64,000 nucleotides of DNA from Paratinospora sagittata (Eukaryota > Streptophyta > Magnoliopsida > Ranunculales > Menispermaceae): positions 29,127,308 to 29,191,307 of the forward strand of contig CM069603.1 in NCBI GenBank assembly GCA_035771175.1, written 5' to 3'. A program made the translations under genes and the position numbers. Positions within the stretch are counted from its first letter, which is position 1, and the number at the start of each line of letters is the position of its first letter. The notes beneath the pieces were generated by a model that was given only the letters and a program-made list of their open reading frames with translations, did no database searches and had not been told where the DNA came from. Shown one piece after another: positions 47,401 to 59,400 of the stretch.

Positions 47401-50400
47401 TTTTCTACTGGTACTCTTTCTCAGAGAGTGAACTGAAACAAATTTTGAACTAGCCCTAGGCCTCTATTTATAGGGGTCAAAAATTCAAATTTCCCTTTTT
47501 GCCCTTGAACTTTTTTTATATTTACAAAATAGGTGAATTTCTCGTTTTGCCCTTGGACTTTTCCAATATTTCCTCATTTATGTGAATTTCCCATTTTTCC
47601 CTTGAACTTTTTTGATATTTCCTAATTTATGTGAATTTCTCATTTCGCCCATCGACTTTTCGTATTTCCTAATTTCTGTGAATTTCCCGTTTTGCTCTTG
47701 GACTTTTACGGTATCTCCTACTTTACCCATTCATTGGTAGGATTCCAACGTTGTAAATTTTGTGGGTATTACACAATTTATATCCAAACATCCATCTCGC
47801 TACAACTAAAATTCAATTACAAAAAGAGTTCAACGAAAGTCCTACTCAAACAAAACAATTAGAATCAAGCAATTAAAGTCCTCTAAATTGAAATAATTAG
47901 ATTTTAATAGAATCAATCACTCAAAATCCTACTAAAATAAGTATATACTAATTAATCATCATCATCTGCCCACCTTGAAGAACTTGACTCTCGACAAGTT
48001 TAAATAATAGTATCATGCCAAAAGCTATCAACATGTTTTAAGTGTGGGCTATTGAATTGTGTGCCTGTAGACTTCATGATTGAAACAACCAAAGAGAAAG
48101 AATCATGGATTCTCAAATAATAACCTAATCGAGTCTAAAATAATAACCTTAAAAAAAAAAAACAAATGCAGGAGCTCATCTATCACACTAAATTAATAAA
48201 CATGATATTTCTAATCAAAGGAACTAATATAAGAGAAATAAAATATATAAAGAAATAACTAATGAAGGAATAAACAAGAATAACATAAAAGGAAGTAAAT
48301 CAATCAAAATCGATCAGTTGATCATCATTGTTAAAAATCGAGGTAATGGAATAATAGATACGCATCCTATATCAATCCCCCTCTGGTTGAAACGAACTCA
48401 ACTCCAATGAATGAAGATAGTGGTATAACTCAAACAAATCAAGGTCAAGGTGACAAAAATCATCGTGACTAATCCACGTGGCATCAAAAGTAGGTCGGCC
48501 TCTGTTAGTGGCAAGATAATGCTGAAAACCTCCATTGAAAGTGGGTACAATCTCATCCTCAAACACATTGTCAATCTGATTAGGAACAAATAAATACAAA
48601 GGTGGGAGCCTAAGAACTAGTGCAACAAGATTAGAAGGGTATACATCCTCCAAATTCAACAAGTCAAGCAAATATGCAATGTGTCCAAGTTTCTAAAGGA
48701 CGTGAAATAGGCTAGAAGCGTGGGCATGCAACTTTTTAAAGGAATGAGAATGGAGATATATGTTTAGGAGGAGTGACATATGTTGCCTCATTAGTCTACC
48801 CTAGACTAGTGCATGAGTTCTACTATAACTTGGAGTTCTTCAAGGATTCTAGAGACAATGGAGATATAGAAATTCAATCAAGAGCAGGAGGAAAAAATAT
48901 AACCCTAATTTTGGAAAGAATGACCTATATCAAGAAGTCTCTATAGGATGAAATTGACTTTTTTTTACACAAGAGGAAGGGTTGAAGAGTGCAGGGGTAG
49001 ATATGACGACCATTGTGCTTAGGATCATAGGAAGCCCAGGGGTTGCTAGAGACATTAAAAAGTTTCATCTCATTCCCCAACTGACCTTGGTAAATCCATT
49101 TCTAATGTACAACATCCTTCCAAGGGGTAAATACTTTGATGAAGTTCACATTTTCCAAGCCTTCATCTTATACAAAATTTGTGTGGGCCAACTTCTTTGC
49201 CTTTCATACATAATCCTCAATGAGATGAAGGAAGCCACCTTCAAGACCAATGCTAACCTTCCATACGGTGGGTTGTCAACAAAGATATTTGTTAAAAGCA
49301 ATGTCCACATCGATCCAGACGAGGATGTCATCTCCCTCTTCAAGCCTATCTCATCTACAACCGTCAAGAGGATGTTTTGATAACTAATGTAGGGCCCTCA
49401 AGGTCGGTTCCACAACAAGTAGAAGAAGAAGAATTATAATTAATGACACCAGGAGAGGATATTTCCTTTAGAGGAGGGATCCTTAGATACTTGCTTTGCT
49501 AATTTTGAAAGGACCTCAACTAATCATCAAAAAAGTAATGGAGCTCCAACTAGCAAAATGAGCTCCCCGATACGGTGGCCCCTCAAGGGCCGGCTTCTCC
49601 TGCAAGAAAGAGGTTAGTGAACAAAAGCCTAATAGATCAAGCAATAACAACCTTTATCATGATGATATCACGATTTGAGAGTATTCAAGCACTATACACA
49701 AAAATAATAATAATAAGGAATCAACATAACCACCATCATTTACAAGCACACAAAGCTTTACAAAACAATAATGGGATAAACAAAAATATGATCATTGATT
49801 TTTTTGGCTAGTGCCAATTAAATCGAAACCTAAATTTCTTTGATATTGGGCCCCAAATCCATAAGATAAGATATTCAAATGATGCATTCCGAACAAGATT
49901 AGATCACTAGATATCAGCATACATATGAACGGATCCAAACTAAGAATGAGATCAACATTGAACAACATATAAGCAGATTACTATCACCTCTACTTTGAGG
50001 TTCCTCCGACAACTTCTTATCTTTCTAGTCAAATCACCCCACCAAAAGGAAAGGAGAAGAGTCTCAAGAGAACAAAGAAAATGAGGGGCAAAATCTTACC
50101 TCAACCTCTCAACTCTATTTATAGAGAAATTTATATTATATGAATCCATTATTTTATTATTTGAAGGGGAGCCTTGGCGCAATGATAAGAGTTGTTATCG
50201 TGTGACCATATGATCACGGGTTGTTCGAGTTGTTGAAACAACCTCTTGCGATGCAAGGTAAGTAATGTAGAATGAAAATAGAAATAATAAAAAATATATT
50301 ATTATTATTATTAACTTTTTATTATTTAAAGTAATTTATTTTATTAAGACTAGTTACTCATTTTAGCAAGATTGTAGTGGTTTTATTTTGTAGGATTTTA

Positions 50401-53400
50401 GTTTCTAAATTGTAGTAGGATACAGATTAAGTATTTTAGATTTCTAAAAATAATAGGTTTGTAATTGGATTTGACAAATTTGATTGAATGGAATAATATT
50501 GATTATCTCTTTCTCCCTTTCTTCTTCTTCTCTTCTTCCTCCCTTTCTTCTATTTCTATTCTAATTTCTTCTATTTCTCCTCTCACTGCTGCATCAGTAA
50601 GGTTACATACAATAGACCCAAAAGTGGTCCAACCCTTTCTCGGGACGCTATGCATAGGCGGGAGCTTCGTACACCGGGCTGCCTTCATTATTATTTTATT
50701 ATTTATTGATTATAATATCTATATTCCCTTGAGGCGTGCTTAGAAGGTCACTTTTTTTTTTTGCATACCTGATTCATATTATGTTATTCTTTTTTCATAA
50801 AATGAGGTATATTACATGTTGTTAGGCCAATCATGCTCTATGGAATTGATTGTAGGACAATAAAAGTAACAAGAAGTTAATTAAGTTTCGAATATCATCC
50901 AATTTAAAAGTCAATTTAAAGAAAGCTTTCAATATAGTTGTACAATCAAAAAAAAATCAGCATGGAAGACTCAGTTGCATACAATTCTTTAGCTGCACAT
51001 GAATCATTCCAAAATTATTAACAAAACTAATTATCTATTCAACAAAAGTGTGAAAAACAAGTAAGACTTCCTTACACTAGTCTTTTTTTTTTTTAATTGT
51101 TTCCCAATTTAGCCAAACAATTGTTATGATCATGACTTACACACCAACATTCCTAACAAAGGTTAGCCACATCTTAGCTTATCAAGTACAAGTTGCATTT
51201 TGACGTAGTAAAAGAGTACCTTCAAGGGACCATTGACCAACTCCATCAGCTACGCCGAACCAGTTTTGGCATCCAATAAATAATGCATCCTCGCCACCTG
51301 TAAACGCCTGGCATTATCACATCATGATTACTAAATGTGGTATTCCTTTCGTGCCAAACCCTAGTCAAATATATCATTTAATAAAGATTTGAAAGAATTT
51401 ATAGTAGTTAACATGAATAGCAATGGCATCAATTTATATGGATGGAGATTAATCCATTCCATTAAAAAAAAAAACAACTAAGAGGTAAACAAATCAATGA
51501 TCAATCTATATATCAACAATAAAATATTTTGTGGGGTATGAGAGATGTTCTTTAACAATTAATTAAAAGCATGCAATACTTAATGAAGGGTGGCCTTGGT
51601 GTAATGGTTGAGATTACTCTATTGTGACCTAGTCATAGGTTCAAATTCAAAAACAACCTTTAACCCAAAGGTAAGGATGCATAAGTTATCCCTTCCCCAA
51701 ACTCTGTAATGGCAGGAGTTTCATCCATTGGGTGCGCCATTTATGTAATACTTGTAGTCCATCAAAGATTGATACATATAGTATCATAACATATAATCAA
51801 TAATTAAACAATTAAGATGTTCCCTTTTTTGAAAAACTTTTTTCTTTTAAAGGCATTGTGTTAATTAGCAATTTTCATTTACTAAGGTAGAAACTTGAAA
51901 CTTTTGCATGAGCTGTTTATATTCTCCAACTATTGGCATTTTAAGATAGAAAATCAGTTGCACATAACTATGCAACAAGGTAACAACATTCTCATCTATC
52001 CACAAGACCATTTTCCTTTATCTGTAATAAAATCATACATTATCTTCTCTAACTCCATGCCTGCTAATGTGGCATCTTAAAAGCCCAAACTGGTGACATG
52101 AGGATAGGAGAATATCTATGAGAAATAATTGTTTCGTTCATCATTTTATTATGTTTTTTTTTTACTAGTTATTACTACTAAAGCATCAAATCCATGAGAA
52201 ATAATTGTTTCGTTCATTTTTTTTATTATGCTTTTTGTTTTTGACTAATTATTACTAGTAGTATACAAACATTTATATTTGATGCTTTAGGTTTGAACTT
52301 TGTACTTCAAATTTATTACTTCCATTCTTCTCCACCTCTCTAGATTTTTATTTTTATTTTTTTTAAATATTAAAACATTCACAATATGTGCATAAAGTGT
52401 TTCATAATGTTTATGCCAAATGACAAATTAAAAATTTAGGTTTCTAGCTCAATATTTGTTGCATAAGGAAATATAAATAAAAAATGCTTGTAGCTTGAGT
52501 ATTTTAAATTTCATTTTTTTTTTGAGAGGAAACAAAACAAATATATTAACTTAAAATGAAAAGAAGCACAACAAACACTGACGAGCACCAAAGGTACTAT
52601 AACATATGTGCAAAATAAACACCCAAAATAAAACACACCAAAGACAAGATAACACAATTCAGTACAAGCAACTATCCCAATTCCTAACCCAATCATTGAC
52701 CGAATAATCCCCATTGATCTTAAAAGCCACTAACAACGAGCTAGCCATGGTAATGATGTCGACCCATAAATTATCCACATGTCTAGCTTGATTATCGAAA
52801 ACACGTTGATTGCGTTCTAACCAAATCATCCAAAATAAGGAGGCCGATCTCATCACCTTCAAACCATCCCTAGACAACCCTTGAGTGTTGCCCAAAGACA
52901 AACACTCATCGCATAACGTCGATACTGCACCCAAGCTTCTGATGCCATTCCCTCCACAATCTGGAAGAAAAAGAACATGTAATAAACATATACTTTGTAG
53001 TCTATTCATCCAGTAAACAAAGAGGGCAACAATGATGAAGTAATGAAATATGAGGCATTCTTTTTTGGAGAACATCACCAGCGTTAAGCCTTTTATGAGT
53101 CATAATCCACCCAAACTCTTTAACTTTGGAAGGAACATGAGCTTTCCAAACATCATCAACCAAAGAAGAAAATTGAAGAGATTCGTCATCAATGAGAAAA
53201 TGGAAAAAAGAATTACTAGAAAAGATACCGTTAGGATGAAGGGTCCACAAAAACTTGTCAGGGCCAAGCGAAAGGTGCACCGAATTCAACAAGGGCAACA
53301 AAGAATTAAGCTTGGATTGTTGACCAACTGTGAGGGTGTTTGGAAGGAATAAATTCCACTGAATAGGTTGAAGGGGAACATGATTGGAGATGAAATGGGC

Positions 53401-56400
53401 TACGGGCCGAATCTCCTACACCCTCTGTACCCAATGACGAGCCTAAGGATCGGATGACTGGACAAATGTACTCAAGGAAGAAAGCTGCAGCTCCTGAACC
53501 GATGCAAGTTCAAGAATCTGAACCAATCCCTGAAAATGAGGTAACAAATCCTGAACCCTCCTTACAAATTTCATTAGTTCCTGAAACTAACAATGATCTT
53601 TTAGCCTTTGAACCTGACAATGATCTTCCCATTGCCATTAGAAAGGGCACAAGGGAATGCACTAAACATCCCTTGTATCCACTATCTCATGTTGTATCCT
53701 TCGAGAAGTTTTCGCCAACCCATAAGAGTTTCCTTACCAACCTGAACAACATCTAGACTCCTACATCATTATCCGAGGCTTTATCTAATACAAATTGGAA
53801 ACAAGCTATGAATGTGGAAATGGAAGCCGTGGAGAAAAATACAACATGGGAGTTGGTAGACTTGCCTGCAGGAAAGAAACCTGTGGGATGCAAATGGGTT
53901 TATACAGTAAAATACAAAGCAGATGGGTCCCTAGAGCGCTACAAGGCAAGATTAGTAGCCAAAGGATATACTCAGACATATGGTGTGGACTATCAAGAGA
54001 CGTTTGCTCCGGTTGCAAAAATGAATACTGTGAGACTTCTTTTGTCATTGGCAGCTAATTATGACTGGGATCTGCAACAATCTGATGTAAAGAATGCATT
54101 TTTACATGGGGATTTAGAAGAAGAAATCTATATGGAAGTGCCTCCAGGATTTGGCACCACTGATAAAATGTGTAAATTGAAAAAGGCCCTGTATGGACTT
54201 AAACAATCTCCGAGGGCATGGTTTCGTCGGTTTGCTAAAGTAATGACAAATATGGGATATAGACAAAGCCAAGGAGATCACACTCTGTTTATTAAGCACT
54301 CGACTTCAGGGGGAGTTACAGCTCTATTAGTGTATGTTGATGACATCATCATGACAGGAAACAATGAGAACGAGAGACAAAATTTGAACCAGTGTTTGAC
54401 CGAGGAATTTGAGATCAAGGAAAGAGGGAGATTGAAATACTTCCTAGGGATTGAAGTGGCACACTTTAAACAGGGAATCTTTATTTCTCAACAGAAGTAC
54501 ATTACAGACCTTCTTAAAGAAACAGGGAAGCTAGCATGCAAACCAATGAATACTCCTATTGATCTTAATCACAAGCTTGGAGAAGCTGAAGAAGCGCTGA
54601 CTATTAATAAGGAGATGTATCAAAGACTAGTAGGAAGACCCATCTATCTCTCTCACACAAGACCTGATATTGCATATGCAGTAAGTGTAATAAGTCAGTT
54701 CATGCACAATCCTAAATATATTCATTTGCAAGCAACTAATCGCATTTTACAGTATCTTAAAGGGACTCTAGGACAGGGCATCTTATTTAAACGACACACA
54801 GGAGTGGTTCTTGAAGCATATACTGATTCAGACTATGCTGGTTCAGTAGTTGACAGAAGATCAACTACTAGATATTGTACGTTTCTTGGTGGGAATTTGG
54901 TGACATAGCGAAGTAAAAAGCAGAATGTAGTGGCCAGATCTAGTACTGAAGCAGAATTCCGAGTAATGGCACAAGGGGTTTGTGAGCTATTTTGGTTGCA
55001 GATAATTTTGACAGATTTGAAGATACACTGGGATGGCCCTATGAGACTCTATTGTGACAATAAATCTGCAATTAGCATTGCCCATAACCCAGTTCAACAT
55101 GATCGAACCAAGCATATAGAGATTGATAGGCACTTTATTAAAGAGAAGCTTGATAGTGGGTTGATCTGTACTCCATATGTGTCTACCAATAATCAGCTCG
55201 CCGATGTGCTCACTAAAGAGTTAAATCATACTGCATTTCAAGCAAATGTGTCCAAGTTGGGAATGGTAAACCTTTATTCACCAGCTTGAGGGGGAGTGTT
55301 GTGGAGAAGAGCAAAATCTGTGGGATTTATTTCCTTTAAGGAAAGATGATAATTTTAGTAGTCATTTTATTTAGGAGTTACTAAAATTGAAATTATAGCT
55401 ATAAGTGTGCATAGCCCTATATGTCTATATATATGGTGTCCCTCCATTAAGACATAATCAAGAATAAGAAAATATTCTCTCTCTTCTCCCGTGGACGTAG
55501 GCCTTAGAGCCAAACCACGTTACATCTTTGTGTCTTTCATTATTTTATTTTTACAACATATCCTTAACCATAGTTGTTGGTATAGGTGATGTTCACATCA
55601 GCCCCACCTTTACACTCAAAAATGTTCTTCATATTCCTAAACTATTTACTAATTTTATCTCTATTCAAAAATTGACCCATGATCTAAGTTGTAATGTAAC
55701 CTTCTTCCCTACTTACTGTGCATTTCAGGACCAGGACTTGGGGACGATGATTGGACGTGCTAAGGAACAGGACGAGTTGTATTACCTTGAGACACCAGTA
55801 CATTCGATCAAGAGTAACACTTTATTTCTCTCCGAGCACAAGTTTTCCAATAAAAAAAAGTTATGGCTTCATCATCGCCGCCTTGGCCATCCTTCTTTTC
55901 GAACCCTTAAAATCATGTTTCCTTTTTTGTTTAAGTCTCTAGATGTTCAAGATTTTCATTGTGAAGTATGTGAACTAGCAAAACACAAGCTTATATCTTT
56001 TCCACTTAGTAATGAAAGAATTTCAAATCCTTTTGATCTCATTCATAGTGAGATCCCTTTCCAATACCTAATGTTTCTGGAGCCCGATAGTTTGTGTCTT
56101 TCATTGATGACTGTACTAAAGTCTTGTGGATATTCTTACTGAAACAAAAATCTGATGTGAGCTTTGTTCTTCCTACCTTCCATAACATAATACACACCTA
56201 GTTTGGTGCAAAAATCAAGAGATTTCGATCTGACAATGCAAGAGACTATTTTAATCAAACCTTGACCAATTACTTCCAAAACGAGAGGATCCTTCATGAA
56301 TCATCATGTGTTCACATCCCACAACAAAATGGAGTTGCTGAAAGAAAAAACAGTCACCTGCTTGATACAACCTGAGCCTTTTATTTCAAAATAATATGCC

Positions 56401-59400
56401 TAAGTCCTATTGGGGGGAAGCTGTCCTTACTGCGACACACCTTATTAACCGCATACCATCCCGGACCGTTGGTTTTAAAAGTCCTATGGAAAAGCTCTGT
56501 CAATTTTACCCTAAGCTCAAAATCTCAAATAATCTTATACCTAAGATATTTGAGTGTGTCATTTGTCCATGTTCACCAACCCAACAGGAGAAAGTTGGAC
56601 CCCAGAGCTCTCAAGTGTGTCTTTGTAGGATACTCTTCCACTCAAAAGGGATATAAATGCTATCATCCGCCATCAAAATTTTTTTTTGTCTCTGCCGATG
56701 TCACTTTCTGCGAACCTGAGCCCTATTTTTCCGCTCCTCCTCTTCATGGGGAGAGTGTCATCATGGAAAACAAGGATCGGAACTCCCTTGATAACTCTTT
56801 TGATCTTTTTGACCCTTTTAACCTCCAACAAACCAAACTTGAATCTCCTACACCTTATGTACCCAATGATGAACCTAAGGATCGGATGACTGAACAAATG
56901 TACTCAAGGAAGAAAGTTGCAGCTCCTGAACCAATGCAAGTTCAAGAATCTGAACCAATCCCTGAAAATGAGGTAACAAATCCTGAACCCCCTTTATAAA
57001 TTTCATTAGTTCCTGAAACTAACAATGATCTTTTAGCCTTTGAACCTGACAGTGATCTTCTCATTGCCATTAGAAAGGGAACAAGGGAATGCACTAAACA
57101 TCCCTTGTATCCACTATCTCATGTTGTATCCTTTGAGAAGTTTTCACCAACCCATAAGAGTTTCCTTACCAGCCTGAACAATATCCAAACACCTACATCA
57201 TTATCCGAGGCTTTATCTAATACAAATTGGAAACAAGCTATGAATGTGGAAATGGAAGCCCTGGAGAAAAATACAACGTGGAGTTGGTTGATCTGCCTAC
57301 CGGGAAGAAACCTGTGGGATGCAAATGAGTTTATACAATTAAATACAAAGCAGATGTGTCACTAGAGAAATACAAGGCAAGATTCATAGCAAAAGGGTAC
57401 ACTCAGACATACAATGGGGACTATTTGGAAACATTTGCACCATTTGCAAAAATGAATACTGTCCGAGTACTACTCACTTTGGCAGCCAACTACAACTGGG
57501 ACTTGCAACAATTTGACGTGAAAAATGCATTTCTTCACGGATATTTGGAAGAAGAGATCTATATGGAAGTCCCTCCTGGAGTTGAGAACAGCCTAACCAC
57601 TGGTAAAGTATGCAAACCGAAAAAGGCATTGTATGGACTTAAACAATCTCCAAGAGCCTGGTTTGGCCGCTTTGCCAAAGTAATGAAAGAAATGGGGTAC
57701 AAGCAGAGCCAAGGGGATCATACCTTATTCATTAAACACTCAGCTTCAGGGGGAGTCACTGCACTTTTGGTATATGTAGATGACATCATTATGACAGGAA
57801 ACGATGAGCATGAGAAACAGAGCCTGAAACAGTGTTTGGCCAAAGAATTCGAGATTAAGGATTTGGGAAGATTAAAGTACTTTCTTGGAATTGAAGTGGC
57901 ACACTCCAAACATGGGATCTTTATTTCTCAACAGAAGTACATTACAGATCTTCTTAAAGAGACAGGGAAGTTAGCATGCAAACCAGTAACCACACCTATT
58001 GATCCCAATCGCAAACTTGGAGAAGCTGAAGAAGCACCTACTTTTAATAAGGAGATATATCAAAGACTAATAGGAAGACTCATCTATCTTTCTCACACGA
58101 GACCGGATATTGCATATGCAGTAAGTGTAATTAGTCAGTTTATGCATAACCCTAGAGATATTCATTTGCAAGCAGCTAACCGTGTCTTACAGTATCTTAA
58201 GGGGACTCCAGGACAGGGCATCTTATTTAAACGACACACAGAAGTGGTTCTTGAAGTATATACATATGCAGATTATGCTGGTTCAGTAGTTGACAGAAGA
58301 TCAACTACAGGATATTGTACATTTCTTGGTGGAAACTTGGTGACATGGCGAAGTAAAAAGCAGAATGTAGTGGCAAGATCTAGCGCGGAAGTAGAATTTT
58401 GAGCAATGGCACAAGGGGTGTGTGAGCTATTATGGTTACAGATAATTTTGGGAGACTTGAAGATACGCTGGGACGACTCTATTGTGATAATAAGTTAGCC
58501 ATCAGCATTGCCCACAACCCAGTTCAACATGATCGAACCAAGCATATAGAGATTGATAGACACCTCATTAAAGAGAAGCTTGATATTGGGTTGATCTGTA
58601 CTCCATATGTGTCTACCAATAATCAGCTCGCCGATATGCTCACTAAAGGGTTAAGCCATTCTGTATTTCAAATAAATGTGTCCAAGCTGGGAATGATAAA
58701 CCTTTACTCACCAGCTTGAGGGGGAGTGTTGCGGAGAAGAGTGAGCAATCTATGGGATTGTGTTACCATGTACAAGAAAGAGTGTTGTAGAAGTTGCCAT
58801 TTATATCATCTACTAAGTTTGTAAAGTATACAGCCCTGTATATCTATTTATACATGCTCTCACATTGAGACAAGATCAATAAGAAATACTCTTCTCTCTT
58901 CTCCCGTGGACGTAGGCCATAGAACCGAACCACGTTATATTTTTGGTGTTTTTGTTTTGTTTATTTTACAACAATTACTTTTACAAAGCTTCTACATATG
59001 TATATGTGACAAATCTTATGACTTATTTCATGATGAGTTCCTCTCGGCGGCTAAAGTATGGGAGACTTCCCATCTCTTAGCATCTTTTTGAGTTGCCAAT
59101 AGTAATTTGTCTAACGGAAATGCGTTAGGGGATTGGTTCAAGGGCTGGGGCAACTTTGTACCCATATAGGGAGAGGTGGTTGATGCCATGTCACTGTACA
59201 GATTTTATGATTTTCTTATCCGTATTAATATACTATTTTTAGTTTCCTTTAAAAAAATATATATATAATTTTACAAAGCTTCTACACGAAAAGATATTTT
59301 CAATATTTGCAAAATAGATGCAAATACATCTAACAAATTTAATGGAAATTGCCTAAATGTGTCTTCTTAGCATGGTCAGAACAAATTTAATGGAAATTAT

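Larger units (their letters stand above)
53409..55558 (+). mobile_element. Ty1/copia element 1: 3' half plus its 3' LTR
   Basis: Left end cut off inside the linker before RT; right end is LTR 55307-55558, preceded by the purine tract GAGGGGGAG. Homologous to element 2 from 56841 onward, but its LTR U3 is clearly different. The following base sequence is internal protease/gag sequence of element 2, so element 1 probably inserted into element 2. Confidence 0.88.
55559..58973 (+). mobile_element. Ty1/copia element 2: protease end to 3' LTR
   Basis: Begins abruptly inside the protease/GAG-pre-integrase region right after the LTR of element 1, so its own 5' LTR and gag are missing. Ends with LTR 58727-58973. 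Contains integrase, RT and RNase H with several stops and frameshifts. Confidence 0.88.

Noticed and set aside
50465..50743. 92-codon plus frame beginning MDLTNLIEW
   Set aside because: Runs through the 3' part of the 334-bp insertion and the end of the Au SINE; composed of pyrimidine-rich LTR sequence.
53409..58973. One complete copia element with LTRs at 55307 and 58727
   Set aside because: The two LTRs differ over their U3, and no PBS or gag follows the first LTR, so they do not belong to one insertion.
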